Positions 34,462-45,475 of a stretch of DNA of 64,000 nucleotides are shown here, one piece after another (within the stretch, counting starts at the first letter, position 1; every line of letters begins with the position of its first letter). The stretch is from Metallyticus violacea (taxonomy: Eukaryota; Arthropoda; Insecta; Mantodea; Metallyticidae), in NCBI GenBank assembly GCA_030762175.1, contig CM060833.1:6042001-6106000 (forward strand), written 5' to 3'. A program made the position numbers and the translations under genes. The notes under the pieces were generated by a model. That model was not told the origin of the DNA. It did no database searches and was given only the letters and a program-made list of their open reading frames with translations.

Positions 34462-34467
34462 TTTATT
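34462..34467 (-). promoter_or_regulatory. AATAAA downstream of candidate exon
   Basis: Minus-strand AATAAA about 95 nt beyond the stop at 34562. It is only meaningful if the exon is real, because the motif is common in AT-rich DNA. Confidence 0.25.
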
Positions 34468-34561
34468 ATTTCGTTTAACTGCACAGAAACGCATACAGTA
34501 AACTTAAAACTGGCTCTCACGTCAGAAACAAAACATCACGTTTTAACTGCAAACTCCCAGG

Positions 34562-34768
34562 TCAGAGTTTCTTAAACCAAAAGTCCTTCCGAACGCTACC
34601 AAAGTTGTCATTGTTCCCAAAGACCGTAGCGTTATCTTCGTTGAGATCACAGAAATACCTGAGGATTTCTTTATGATCCTTACCAAGTATTGTATGTAAA
34701 TATTGGCTGTCTGACGCGCGCATAAATACACAGTAGCTAGTCCTCCGCCAAGTATTTATGTTGCACTC
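34562..34768 (-). CDS. Candidate terminal coding exon of an unknown host gene
   Basis: The minus-strand frame is open for 68 codons after a strong 3' splice-site-like sequence (CTCTTTCCTCCACCCTGCAG, AG at 34769-34770). It begins ECNINTWRRTSYCVF and ends VRKDFWFKKL before TGA at 34562-34564. The peptide is polar and charged, unlike frames from AT-rich repeats. AATAAA (minus strand, 34462-34467) lies about 95 nt past the stop, fitting a polyadenylation signal. An internal GTAAGG (near 34683) could instead be a donor, making an 85-nt internal exon. I do not recognise the protein and see no upstream exon. This is inference from signals, not homology. Confidence 0.35.
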   Translation of the reverse strand, partial: ECNINTWRRTSYCVFMRASDSQYLHTILGKDHKEILRYFCDLNEDNATVFGNNDNFGSVRKDFWFKKL

Positions 34769-34779
34769 CTGCAGGGTGG

Positions 34780-35270
34780 AGGAAAGAGTGAATATAGATA
34801 ACATATTCTTACGTGATTTGGCGAAGTCAGAACAATGCTGAAGTAATAACTGGAGAACGAATTATAGGGTGTAACATTTTGGTTACAAAAGTTTTTAAAA
34901 TTTTATACAATAACTTCCAAAAAGTGCTGATAAAATGCCTTTATTCAGTCTAAACAGTGACATTAACATTCTATATTTATCACTGTAGGAAGTAAATGTT
35001 GCATATACCAGGTTTCAATCAGTTACACTGGATTACGCACATTTCCATTATAAGTCTTTGAGCTCAGAAGATCTTCATGTCGGGTTGTAAGGTACGGCCG
35101 ATTTTTAGGACACATTCCTCACACGTTGAAGAAGGTCCGGAGAAGCTTTATTTCCATGTTAGAACTCTTTAACAGAAACACAGGAATAGAAGGTAACAGC
35201 AACACAACATGAAACTATTTCTTACATGAAATTTTCAGAAAGCCCCCTTGGTTACGTCTGGTTAAGCTGA
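34780..35270. other. Unrecognised DNA upstream of family G element
   Basis: Nothing coding recognised. If the minus-strand exon at 34562-34768 is real, this would be intron. Confidence 0.35.
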
Positions 35271-35274
35271 AATT

Positions 35275-36640
35275 CTTAAATTTCGCCGCCAGATTTTTGA
35301 ATAGCGGTAATGTGGACATCACGTAGCGTCAACTGTTCAGTGTTCATTACGAACTTGGCAAGTGGGTAGCTGTTGGCTGCTGTTCATTACTGAGCTGGTT
35401 TCCTGTACACTGCATTGGAGCGGAGTTGTCAGATGCTCATTTGTTATGCGGTAATGGACGTTCCGCCCAACATTTGTATCGGAAGAGATTTCCAGAACGA
35501 AGGTGCCCCAACAGGAGGACGTTTAAGGTAATTGATCTTCGAGCTACTCTCGATTGGGGGAGCCCTAGAAGTACGAAGGACATCTAAGAGGCAGTTCTCC
35601 ATGCTTGTGACGACAACCCCATTTTCAAGTAATGTTGATCACATGACTGTCTGGAGATTGTCTATCCATACAATTTACAGCGTGTACAGGCACTATCAGC
35701 TGCACAGTACACTTCAGTGCATGGTTTAGCCAGTCCTGATTTTAGTGCTGTTCATGGACGAGGCGTCGTTTCAATGCAATCAAATTATAAATTTTCACAG
35801 TCAGGACTTATGGGCTGACGGGAATATACACGCAACTGTTGAACCACGTCACACAAAGATGTTCTGTCAATGTTTGGACCGACATATTGGTGACTTTGTT
35901 AGGGCCTCGTATTCCTCCACCCAGGCTCAACAGACCAGTACTATGCTTTCTTAGAGAACACTCTACCTGTTCTACTAGAAGATGTGTTTGGCAGTAAGGC
36001 GCGATCTCGTGAGCAGTTGGTCTGGGGCCGCCAGGACAGAGGCTTTTCCAAGTTTTCCTCAGTCCTCATAAATGAAAAATGCCGGGGAGGTATCCTAAAC
36101 TTAGGATTGGAACGTTCCTTCCTTAAAAATCCTTTTCCAATATTTCATTTCATCTCATGTTTCATCAGTGTCCATCGCCTGTGGTGCCTCTGTAGCAAAA
36201 ACCGGCGTTAAACATCGTTCTTTTATTAGAAGATGTGTCGTTACGAGTGCGACTAAACATGTACTTCATGCACGATGGAACTCCTCCACATTTCAGTGTT
36301 AATGTCCGTCGAAAAAGCAGATGACAGATGGATAGGTAGAGGTGGACCAATTCCCTTGTTTCCACGATTTCCGGACCTAAATCCAATATTTTATTTATTG
36401 GGGCATTTGAAAGTTCTTGTGTGTCGAAATCCGGTACAAGGTACAGAGAGTTTTCATGCCCGAGTTGTGGAAGGCTGCGAAACAACACGCAATTATCCAG
36501 GGATACATCAGTGCATCTGGGATTCAATGTGGCGGCGTGTTGATGCATGTAAAGGGCATTTTGAATATTTCATACAAGAAAGAGCTTTTTATGTTATTCA
36601 GGTGCTTTCTGTTCTGTCTGTTTCCTAATATTAATGTATT
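35275..36640 (+). mobile_element. DD41D-like element family G, split by SINE2
   Basis: Plus-strand transposase remnant: VLFMDEASFQCN near 35740-35775 (first Asp), HSQDLWADGNIHATVEPRH, then after the SINE2 YFMHDGTPPHFSVNVR (second Asp), DRWIGRGGPIPLFPRFPDLNPI, LGHLKVLVCRNPVQ, ARVVEGCETTRN, and a C-terminal RRVDACKGHFEYFI. This is the arthropod-type arrangement DEASF, QDGAPxH, RWIGRGGP, RSPDLTPLDFFLWG, VxxRV.AC...GGHFE. Allowing for one frameshift, the spacing between the last two acidic positions is close to 41. Stops and frameshifts are present. Its outer ends are not defined, so the limits are approximate. Confidence 0.78.
35988..36226 (+). mobile_element. SINE2 copy with 12-bp target duplication
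   Basis: Flanked by identical TAGAAGATGTGT at 35976-35987 and 36227-36238, inside element G. The tRNA head is shortened (GCGCGATCTCGTGAGCAG) and the B box is lost, while the body is intact to GGCGTTAAACATCG. The perfect duplication shows retroposition into G. Confidence 0.93.
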
Positions 36641-37110
36641 ATGATCGTAGAAAACGAGTTCTAATTTGAAAATAAAGCGTTTCCGAACCCATGACCATGT
36701 AACATCTACGTGTGAGGAAAGTACGGTGTTACATCCGGCATTTCTCGGCTTAAAAGTAAAATACAGCATTTTCTTTCTCATTTTGGAATTTAAATTAACA
36801 AGTAATGGTGTATCAATATCTGTTGTTAATTATTATTTGCATTTTATATTTAAACCTTTAACATAACAGTATCGTTGTGAATATTACAATTGTGTAATAA
36901 AAGGAGAAATATTGAAATAATGTGTGCAACTTGTTTACTCCTAAATTTTGTGAACACTATAAAAATATAAATGAAGGATTTTAAATTTTGAGCTACTTCA
37001 TGTGGGGTCTTTAGCTCTATATTCATTTATAACTTAGTGATTTACTCTCGTAGTGAGCATGGTGTGTTCTGTATGATGGAAACTGCGCTATAGAGACAGC
37101 TGTCCCTTAT
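36641..37110. other. AT-rich DNA, nothing recognised
   Basis: May include the 3' end of element G (to about 36710). No motif. Confidence 0.4.
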
Positions 37111-37114
37111 TGTT

Positions 37115-37198
37115 TATTGGTAACCATACTTGCCACGTAGACTCAAGGTCCTGGCTAGGGGAGGGATTAATTTTTTGGATATAAAAACTTAAAGGAAC
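37115..37198 (+). mobile_element. SINE1 head fragment
   Basis: GGTAACCATACTTGCC, CAAGGTCCTGGC and a TTTTTTGGATATAAAAACTTAA-like stretch match the SINE1 tRNA part and junction, heavily eroded. Downstream body missing. Confidence 0.5.
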
Positions 37199-37199
37199 A

Positions 37200-37385
37200 T
37201 AATGACCGCCTCCTTGGTTTAATGGTTAGCGTTGTTGACTGCGGAACAGGAGGCCCAGGTTCGATTCCTGGTACTTGCTTAGGAATTTTTCTAAATCTGG
37301 AACGAGGTGCACCCGGCCTCGTGAGGATATTTGGAGAAGCTTCCTGACGGGCGACAGCGGGCACCCTGCAACTGTCCCGTATTAA
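37200..37385 (+). mobile_element. SINE3: a third tRNA-derived SINE type
   Basis: Has an A-box-like TTGGTTTAATGGTTAGCG and a perfect B box (GGTTCGATTCC), followed by a body unlike SINE1 and SINE2 (GAACGAGGTGCACCCGGC, GAAGCTTCCTGACGGGCG). The acceptor arms do not pair, so it is not a working tRNA gene. Only one copy is seen in this window. Confidence 0.6.
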
Positions 37386-37399
37386 TTAGGTCATTTTTT

Positions 37400-37630
37400 T
37401 TAGTAGTGTTTAACGCCCGTTTTTACTACCGAGGTACCACAGCCGGTGACACATGAGATAATATATTGGGAAAGAATATTCTTTTTTAAGGAAGGAAACG
37501 TTCCAGGCCTAAATTAGGAACTTACCCGGCATTTGCCATTTATGAGGACTGAGGAAAACCTGGAAGAAATCTCAGACCCCCTCTCATGAGTCCGCGCCTT
37601 AACGACCTCGACCACCCGTGGCAGTGATTA
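37400..37630 (-). mobile_element. SINE2 copy, internally shortened
   Basis: Minus strand, from the head near 37625 to GTGTTTAACGCCC at 37408. About 30 bp around the B box are missing. Confidence 0.87.
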
Positions 37631-37684
37631 GGTCTTGAGACGGGGGCGAGTAAGCAGAGATCACTGGGGCAGGCCAAGACTTGG

Positions 37685-37808
37685 CATTGGAAAAAGAAGA
37701 ACCTTAAGCCTGAAAGAAGAGACCTCTGAACAAATTTTATCGGTCGTTAAACGTCCTGAATTGGAGGGGACGCTAATGACCTGAGATGTTAAAGAGCGTC
37801 CGTAGGTA
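37685..37808 (+). mobile_element. SINE1 fragment, 3' half only
   Basis: Runs from AGAAGAACCTTAAGCCTGAAAG to GTTAAAGAGCGTCCG. The head is missing. Confidence 0.82.
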
Positions 37809-38655
37809 AAGCAAATCAACAAGTACGGTATTTAGAAACTTATTGTCATTGTTTTAAATTCGAACAGGTGGAAATTAATTGTCAGTAAAATACTTGTATT
37901 TTAAAATGCAAGTCGGTAAAGCATAGAGAAGTATTCTTTGATTTTTATCCTCGAATATTTCACAATTTCGACAATAGGGTAAATTTTGCTTATGTCAGTT
38001 TTTCATATCATTACTTCAAGAAGAAAAGAGAATGGGAGAGAGCCAGAGAGAGAAACTAAAAGGCCAAAAAGTGCGGTTATCGCATGGTTTTCGACATAAC
38101 ACCTACATAGCGCAAAAAAAGTGTTGGTGGGGATCTTGAACAAAAATGTTCTCTCACTTTGCCTCCCCCTCCCCCCCCCCCCCCCCCCGTGACTGAATGA
38201 AGCAAAGGAGAGCTGCACGCCTGCATAAACAAAGATGTGATGTTGAGAGCGTGGGTTAAGCGAATCACAGTGATTGTGAGGGCAAGCACCGGAACTAAAC
38301 ACTTGAGCCACACCTCCCAGCCTCCGGTATACGTTCGTCATCATCCCGTTTCTTCCTGGTGACTTTCTGCTCCATTGTGTTGGCTGTGCTGCGAAAATGT
38401 CACGGAGATTTGTTCCACGCTTAAAATAACCCGAGGTGCATATCCCTCTGTGTACTGTAAATTATCACCTGTTCCCGTGTAACTGACCACAACAGTTACT
38501 CATGTCGACCTTCCGACGGTATAATAACTGACTGAAAGTTATACGTTTTCTTAGAAGAGACGAAAACTCGGGTGTGAAAACTGCTGGCTCGAATCCATTA
38601 GGGCCTGTTTCTTGGTTATCAATATAACTACAAACCAAACTGTTTCATGTGCTAA
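37809..38655. other. Unrecognised DNA with a C-run
   Basis: A run of about 18 C lies near 38171-38188. Minus-strand frames across it are homopolymer artefacts. Confidence 0.4.
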
Positions 38656-38661
38656 GACGTA

Positions 38662-39605
38662 CGAGAGTAGATCCATAAGTTTCCGGCCTCGCCGATAAGG
38701 ATTATCGCCTATACAAAATCCTTATCTGGTTTCATATCTTATCTGTTAAATAAATGATTGCAGCTGTAACTGTTCAGTTGTTCAGATATAGTTGCATTAA
38801 GAAGGCTTTGTGTATAAAATTGTGATATGTTCAAAATGGAGTATCGAGCAGTTATTAAGTTCTTCATAAAAGAAGGACTTACTCCAAATGAAATTAAACA
38901 GCGATTGGACGGTGTATATGGGGAAGCATCCCCCTCACATTCTACCGTAAAAGAATGGGCCAAACTTTTTCGAATGATCAAGAAAGCATTGAAGAAGAAG
39001 AGCGTGCAGGTCGGCTCACTCCTGAAAACATCGCTCTTGTTAAAAGAGAAATTATGGAAGACCAGGGGTTCAAAGTTACTGAAATAGCATCAAGTTTGCG
39101 CCTTTCTAAAACAACAGTCCTTCGAATTATTCATGAACATTTAAACATGAATAAGGTTAGTGCAAGATGGGTGTCTAGACCTCTTTACTCAGTCCAAAAG
39201 CAGCAACGAGTCATCTGTTGTCAGACATTTTTGGAGCTCTGCCCTAGCAAAGAGAGAGAAGTTCTCAAACCATTGTTATAGGAGATGAAACTATGGTTCT
39301 TTACTATGATCCCTTGTCCAAAAGAGAATCAATGGAGTGGCAGGCGTAAACCTGGCAAAGCTCCACCTCTAAAGGTCGTCACTCAGTCAACCAAGAAGAT
39401 CTTGGCCACAGTCTTTTGGGACTGTGAAGGAATACTCTTCATTGACTTCAAGGAGAGGAACACCACAGTAAATGGGGAGTTCCATGCTGGCCTACTGCAC
39501 AGACTATGTGCTTTCATCAAAGAGAAAAGGCGAGGAAAGCTGAATGGTGGTGAGCGCCTTCTTCACTACAACGCGCCTGTGCACACAGCTCTTGTTGTAA
39601 AGGAG
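38662..39605 (+). mobile_element. Mariner family A, copy A4, 3' truncated
   Basis: The left terminal repeat starts at 38662 after TA (CGAGAGTAGATCCATAAGTTTCC). The transposase has in-frame Met codons at 38827 and 38836, with 38836 matching the other copies (MEYRAVIKFFIKEGLTPNEIK). A 2-bp loss near 38975 (RMIKKAL) shifts the frame. Later pieces are ERAGRLTPENIALV, KVTEIASSLRLSKTTVLRIIHEHLNMNKVSARW, GDET near 39283 preceded by a TAG, VFWDCEGILFIDFKERNTT and HYNAPVHTA, where the catalytic HDN has become HYN. Similarity stops near 39605 in a T-rich stretch. Confidence 0.9.
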
Positions 39606-41022
39606 TTGTTTTTTTGTTTGTTTTTTTTTTGACTGGAAATCCTGTTTGCTCCTATATCACCCGTACATCCTTGTCCACGGACACAGGAATCCCACTGCGC
39701 GGCAGATCGGCACCGTCACATTTGTTCACTATTCGTAACCTTCATTCCTGACCATTGTCGCTTACCAACTGAAATTTGGGGCGCACTGAGACGCTCACCT
39801 TTGCTCACATATTCCGCCGTCTTGACGGATTCATTCCAAAAATACATTCTGTATACTTTCAATCGTATATTTTAGATTTTTCCAGTTGTCCGTTGTTCGT
39901 GAGAAAACAAAAGTTTTTGAGTATCTGATTGGTCGTTTACCAGTCAGTTTTCCCCTTTGAGAAAGATTATCAAAATTATGAGATTGTGTTTTAAAGCAAT
40001 TTATCGAACAGCCCACGTTCTAGGGCATAGTCAACAACACCAAAAACACAGAATGATCTATTTCCTATCACAAAAATGGAACTGAAACAGCTGACGCTGT
40101 AAATACGACTGAGCAAGCTCAACTGCCTACGTCAGCGGTACTTTAACTCCATTTTTACTTATAATTATGCGTCCACTTTTAAAAATTTAGTTCATATCAT
40201 TAATTTTTGGATATTTGTTTGAAATATGTCTAGTAAAAGCGTTCATGTTTGTAATTATGTGACTTATTATAACGGTGTTTATAAAAAATTGCTTTTACTA
40301 AACAAACACGTGTTAATGTGTACTATAACCGCTCTACAAATTAGACTAACACGCTTTTGCACGAGTAGTCGTTGTATTTGAGCGTATTTTACGTAACTAC
40401 TGTTGGGAAGAAGATACACGACCTCCTCCCAGGTTTAACGAGAGGAAAGCATTCTCCTGGGCCGCACAGAGAAGGAGAGCGAAGAGAGAAAAAACGCAAA
40501 CATCAAAAATAATTTTAGTTGAGTAATAAAATTGGGTTCCGTGGAAGGTTCCACGCCTCCACGCCCCGTTTTCTCCCGTCGCCTGCAAGGCACATCTTCC
40601 TTCCTTCCTTCGCCATCTTTTTATGACCCTCAGCACAGCGCCATCCTGTCGGGGTACGGTTTACTTCGCATTCTTTTGTTTCGTTCCTGAGGCATCTCAT
40701 TGTGGTCACTTCTCTTGAGTGAAATTTCTTTATTTGTTTGCTGTGTGTATCTTAGCAACGTGTTTTCTTAAAAAAAAAAGCAGTACGCTTAATATGCATT
40801 AAAATGGATAAAAAGTAAGAAAAATAAAAGAAAATACACATAACCTTCTTTTTTTAATGTAATTTTGCTGTAATTATGTCATATTTTAATTTTACTTAAA
40901 AAAATCAGCAATTAAATAATGAAAGAAAACACCAATTTGAAAATAATGAAATAAAGCACACGTTTCCTTAGATTATTTACTTTTTCTCTTCAATGTGATT
41001 TGTGTTTCATCTTAAAACGCAA
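39606..41022. other. No secure gene
   Basis: Starts with a T/G-rich stretch. A minus-strand frame at 40515-40709 has a reasonable start context (CACAATGAGA) but no motif. A second minus-strand frame (40397-40636) has one hydrophobic stretch. Neither is convincing. Confidence 0.35.
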
Positions 41023-41290
41023 TGCCACAGTTGGCCGAGGCCGTTAACGGCGGGAGGTCTGGGTTTCAAATCCGACCAGGACCGTCCTCCCTGACTGAGG
41101 TTTTCCTAGGTTTCCCTCAGTCCTCATAAATGGCAAATGCCGGGGAGGTACCCTAAACTTAGGCCTGGAACGTTTCCTTCCTTAAAAAATCCTTTCCCAA
41201 TATATATAATTTCAATTCATGTATCATCAGTGTCCATCGCCTGTGATGCCTTACTAATAAAAACGGACGTTAAACACTATTTAAAAAAAA
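41023..41290 (+). mobile_element. SINE2 copy
   Basis: Head CCACAGTTGGCCGAGGCCGTTAACGG with a short deletion before the eroded B box (GGTTTCAAATCC). The body is complete to ACGTTAAACACTATTTAAAA. Confidence 0.88.
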
Positions 41291-41553
41291 ACCTTAAGGC
41301 ACTTTGTTGAAAACCATTATGTTACCACGAAAGCCTGCAAAACGTTCCTCAGGAATGCATTTAGATCTTGTCAAAAATCTCTCCACTCTAGAGAATGTTT
41401 TCAGTTTTGGCAAAAGCCGAGAGTCTGATGTCAATATGATCATTAACTAATGAAATATTAACTTTTTTGATTCCATGAATCCCCAGCATTTACCAGCCAA
41501 ACACTTCGGTTTGTCCAGAAACTCAGCAAATTGCAAATAGGAACCCCTTTAGC

Positions 41554-42427
41554 GTTGTTCAATAAAGATGAAAAAATTTATCTTTAAAATATTTTGTTAG
41601 CTTGGTGCGTAATGTACACCTGATACTAGTATCACTTATCACTTTCTGGTATCACCTATGACAGAAGTGCAAGTTGAAACATGTTCAGTTCCTCCTACAG
41701 CAAAATGTATGTGACATGCGACGAACAATATGCTGGTCTAAAATTCTGCTTTGTCGCAAAAAATCTCCACCTGAGCCCTTTGGAATGTTACAGAAGGATT
41801 CTGTTCTTCCCTAAAGCACACGAACACTTTTAGAAATTCTGAAAAGTTCATTGGATGTCACCTATTCGTTGGTAATTGAGAAGTTCCAAATGGGACGTGG
41901 TTCTGCTGATTCCTTAACTAAAGAAAGTTCTCGTGCATGTTTGCATCGTCACCAACAGCACAAAAAAAAAAAAAAAAAAAAAAAAGAAGGAAAGAAAGAA
42001 AGAAAGAAAAGAAAAAAGTAAATGTGCATATTTCTGCCGGTTATCTCATATTTCAAAGAACTACTTGCCAGCAAGTTGTATCTGCTTACATAACTGTAAT
42101 AGAGCAATACAGCAGAGATGTCCTGAAACCCCTATAAAGTCATATCTCTCCAAAAGGCCACCCGCATGGCATGCACGTGGAAAATGTTATTGCTGAACAT
42201 CTACATAAATTAATATGAAGGGTGTTCATACCTTCCTTAAAATGCAAACTTTCCATTATCAGAAACAATGGTGAAGACAATTCTGAACCACCTGTCAAAA
42301 AGTTTCCAGCATGTCTTTTAAGACTGACAGAAATGCTGATACAGGTGCATAGCAACTATCAAAATTATGAGGATGATTAAAGGATGTTGCAAAATAAAAT
42401 TATGATCATTCTATATTGAACAGCCCT
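41554..42427 (+). mobile_element. Mariner family D with both ends
   Basis: Ends: GTTGTTCAATAAAGATG on the left and CATTCTATATTGAACAGCCC on the right. The plus strand has N-terminal remnants and, beyond a poly-A/GAAA stretch (41961-42018), C-terminal ones (ATTATCAGAAACAATGGTGAAGAC, matching the SEAVVKA region). The catalytic core is mostly deleted, so this is a short non-autonomous derivative. Confidence 0.78.
41961..42018. repeat. Poly-A and GAAA/AAAG repeat
   Basis: A run of about 24 A followed by AGAAAG-type repeats. It lies within a family D element and may derive from a lost retroposon tail. Confidence 0.9.
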
Positions 42428-42609
42428 TAAATTACTTTAGCTTATCAATTCTGATGAGGGTAAATGTGTGGATGGTACTGAGGGAAAGAAACGAACAAAA
42501 TCGTCTTCGCTTCTGAAAAAAAAAAAAAAATGTGTTGACTAGAAAATACTTCGCAGGCGTTTTCCATTTACAAACCCCCAAATAACACACACAGAAAAAA
42601 GTTTAACAC

Positions 42610-42690
42610 TTTTAAATTAGCCTAAAGTTGACCTTGGGTTTTTTCGCGGTATCCTCTGGTCACTTAAGATGAATGCTGGAATGAACATTT
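42610..42690 (+). mobile_element. SINE4-like fragment
   Basis: CCTTGGGTTTTTTCGCGGTATCCTCTGGTCACTTAAG resembles GGAATTTTCTGTGGTTTCCTCTGGTCACTTAGG at about 43970-44002, which follows a tRNA-like B box. Only the body is present here. Confidence 0.45.
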
Positions 42691-42699
42691 ACATGTAAC

Positions 42700-43192
42700 T
42701 AGCATTTTGTTCCGGAATCAGCAATCTTGGAACCCACCGAGCACAAACACTTCTCATATGCAACTTTCAGATTCCAACATGTGGGTGGTACCTAGTAAAA
42801 TTTTCAGAATTTCTTAAAGTGTTCTTAAGGTTATTTTACGATCTTCTCTCACATTGACAGCAGTGGTGTTAATTTTTTTCTTTCTTTAAACATTTTAAAC
42901 CATCTATGAGCTGTGCAATTGGAAAGAACAAACTCTCCATAAACCTTAGCTGAAGATTTGTTGAGACGAAACCAGAATTCAGAGAACATGTTGCCCATCG
43001 CGTGTCATTTTTTGGCAGATTGGCAGAACTGAACATATCTCAACTTGCACACCTCTCACAGGTGGGAACCGGAAGAGACAAAATGATATTAGTCCCTCGT
43101 TTACATTACGCATTAAGTAAACAAAATATTGTAAATTAAAATTTCAGCGCAAGAGACTATGCCTGTAAGATATTCTTTAATGAACAGCGCTC
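42700..43192 (-). mobile_element. Mariner family D, N-terminal part
   Basis: The right end shows the terminal repeat (ATTCTTTAATGAACAGCGC). The rest matches the 5' untranslated and helix-turn-helix regions of other D copies in minus orientation (AACATATCTCAACTTGCACACCTC). The catalytic half is absent. Confidence 0.72.
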
Positions 43193-43890
43193 TTACATTA
43201 AGGCGACTGTAAATGCATATTGTAACAAACTTCTAAAACGAACTACTCCTATGACGTAAGCTTTTTAAATTACCCTCGCGTAATAATAGACTTTAAGTAT
43301 ATTACCAGATAAATGACTTTAAACTTATGTCCTGAGCATATACACAAACAAGCACGGCTATTTTTTTTTGAAAAAGACGAATAAATTAATTAATGTGGAC
43401 CGCAATTTTTATCTACATGTTTTAGAGCTGTAAAGGGGTTTGATTTCCGGGCGTGATAGTTCCGGAGCCAAAGCTGCTATAATTAAGACTCAGGGAAATA
43501 ATTAAACTGGACAAATGTTTGTGCGAAGCAATTATACAATGAGCCCAGGCTTACAAGCAAGTCGGGACACATCTCGTCTTAAGGAAGTAAAAGGCGGTTT
43601 CCCTTAGCGTAATAAAGCCATAACATATGAGAGCATTCAGATAGTTTGCAGATAGGAGGCAGATGTTAATGATAATTTCAAACTTGCCATTTCAGCTCGT
43701 AAAAAAGCATTCCCCTTGGCCATCCTTAGGAACTAGACCGGAAGTACAGGCGCCAATCTTTGTCTACAATGGTGCTAAGTTGCTCATGTATGTCATATTC
43801 TGGGCTTAAAAATCGCTTTCCTAAATAGTACAGGGAAAGTCGCTGGGTGCCATGCCGGGGCTGTAAAGAGGATGGATGGAAAATTTCACA
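43193..43890. other. Unrecognised DNA
   Basis: Mixed composition, nothing with a motif. Confidence 0.4.
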
Positions 43891-43894
43891 GAGA

Positions 43895-44010
43895 TTTATG
43901 AGGTAACACTTGAGACTCCAGTTCGGTAGATTCCGGGTTCAAATCCCTTGGGGTCGGTCACATTATTCTTGGAATTTTCTGTGGTTTCCTCTGGTCACTT
44001 AGGCAAATCC
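43895..44010 (+). mobile_element. SINE4: tRNA-like head with B box and short body
   Basis: TCCGGGTTCAAATCCCTTGGGGTCGG includes a B box (GGTTCAAATCC). The body is TTCTGTGGTTTCCTCTGGTCACTTAGG. The head upstream (GAGGTAACACTTGAGACTCC) is only loosely tRNA-like. It resembles the style of tRNA-derived insect SINEs, but this is inference. Confidence 0.5.
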
Positions 44011-44019
44011 TTTCTATAA

Positions 44020-44335
44020 CTTTTCCGCTTATACTTTTCATCCCTTTGGTCCAACTTTGCTGGTTAACAAACTCGATGAATCGCTTGTAAATTTATCGTT
44101 ATATGCCAAGTTTCATTGAGAATAGAACGCTAGAGCGCTAACTTATACATATTTATATTTTTTTCATCGTGTTCTTGGTCCGAAGTAGGCAGGAGCAATG
44201 GAAATTTAAAGATAATTTTCAACAATCTTTTCATCGATACAACCGCAAAAGCTACATAACTTCGGAATTCACTGAAAGTTAAATAAAAGCCCACATTTTT
44301 CATACCACTGTGCTTAAATATCCATTGCAAAGCAT
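44020..44335 (-). repeat. Repeat family R, copy 4 (minus)
   Basis: In reverse sense it carries AGCGCTCTAGCGTTC, CTCAATGAAACTTGGCATATAACG and TTAACCAGC, the order seen in copy 2, plus the upstream phrase AATTCCGAAGTTATG and the AACCGCA phrase. Confidence 0.6.
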
Positions 44336-45475
44336 GGAGATAAATACATTCAAGCTCAAACAGGTAGCAGAAAGCCAGTTAGGGAAAACCCCATCCTTTT
44401 GATGTCATAGTACTGTTTACTTGCTAATGATCGGTTAAAAGCTTTAGAGATAAATGCCAATAAATCTTAAATAAGTTAGCAGCACATAAAAACGTGTCCT
44501 AATGCTGGATGTACAGCTTCCAGGATTCAGGGGTATCTAACATAGAAATTTGTCCTGTTCCAAGAAAAGATGTTCAATAAAATGAGGCGTCTAACATAAA
44601 AGGGTGTCCAACATAGATTTTATTGCCTTATTTACGAACAAGAATGCAAAAATTGTCAGCTCTAAGAGTTAACTTTTCATGTATTTTGTTTGCTTTGTCC
44701 CTTTGAAGTTTTCTAAACCCCCGCACATCCGCCAATCCAACATTATTATGATATTACAGCGAAACATTGTTGGGATCACATGCAATGGTTTTTCACTCAC
44801 TATTGGCACATTTTCCAGAGATTTAGGGATTGGTTTGGCTTTGCTGATTGTGCAAAAATATTGCGCTAATTGATGATGGGGGTGTTAGGAACAAAACCCA
44901 CAAATGTTCAGTGAACTGTGAGAAAGCTTCGAGAACACAATACTTGTGACAGACTTTGTGGTTACCCTTGATATATATCGGTTAGAAATGACTTTGGAAG
45001 TTTTGAGAGATTGTCATTTGACAGAAGTGGAGGGTTGAAATCTGCTGGAACAAGTACACAAAGCTAATGGACATTCAGAAGAAATTTGAACTCAAGGATA
45101 GGATCAGATGGGCGTGTGACCAGTCCTCTGTTATTTTAGTGGTTAAAATCTCTTCCTAGGTATTGCTAAAAATTTTCTCAAAGTTTTAAGATATATTCAT
45201 ATGTTTCTGATGATTTTTTTAAAAATAATACAGAAGTGCGTTACGAAAATCTTCATTCAAATTGAGCTACACATGATTTAGTATTGTAATGACATTTAAC
45301 AAAATCGAATTCCGGGCCTACTGTCTACAAAACTAATCTGTCAGTCGAAATAACGTCAAAGGAGAAAATTGTTACACGTGTTGGAAGATAACACGTGTAC
45401 AGAATGTACATTTACTGTAGAATGTAAAATAAAACATTGAAAAAAAATTTTAAACCGCGTAAGAAACTAGTGGTA
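44336..45475. other. AT-rich DNA, nothing recognised
   Basis: No repeat heads, terminal repeats or coding motifs. ACACGTGTTGGAAGATAACACGTGT near 45376-45400 is a short inverted repeat (ACACGTGTT/AACACGTGT). Confidence 0.4.

Noticed and set aside
37203..37275. tRNA gene in the SINE3 head
   Set aside because: A and B boxes are present but the acceptor arms do not pair and a long body follows.
38003..38344. Minus frames with a glycine run
   Set aside because: The glycines come from the C-run near 38180. The rest has no motif.
40397..40709. Two minus-strand frames, one with a hydrophobic stretch
   Set aside because: They overlap in different phases, and neither shows a family motif or splice signals that I trust.
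42140..42355. Minus-strand frame in the family D element
   Set aside because: The transposase remnants are on the plus strand here, so this is a shadow.
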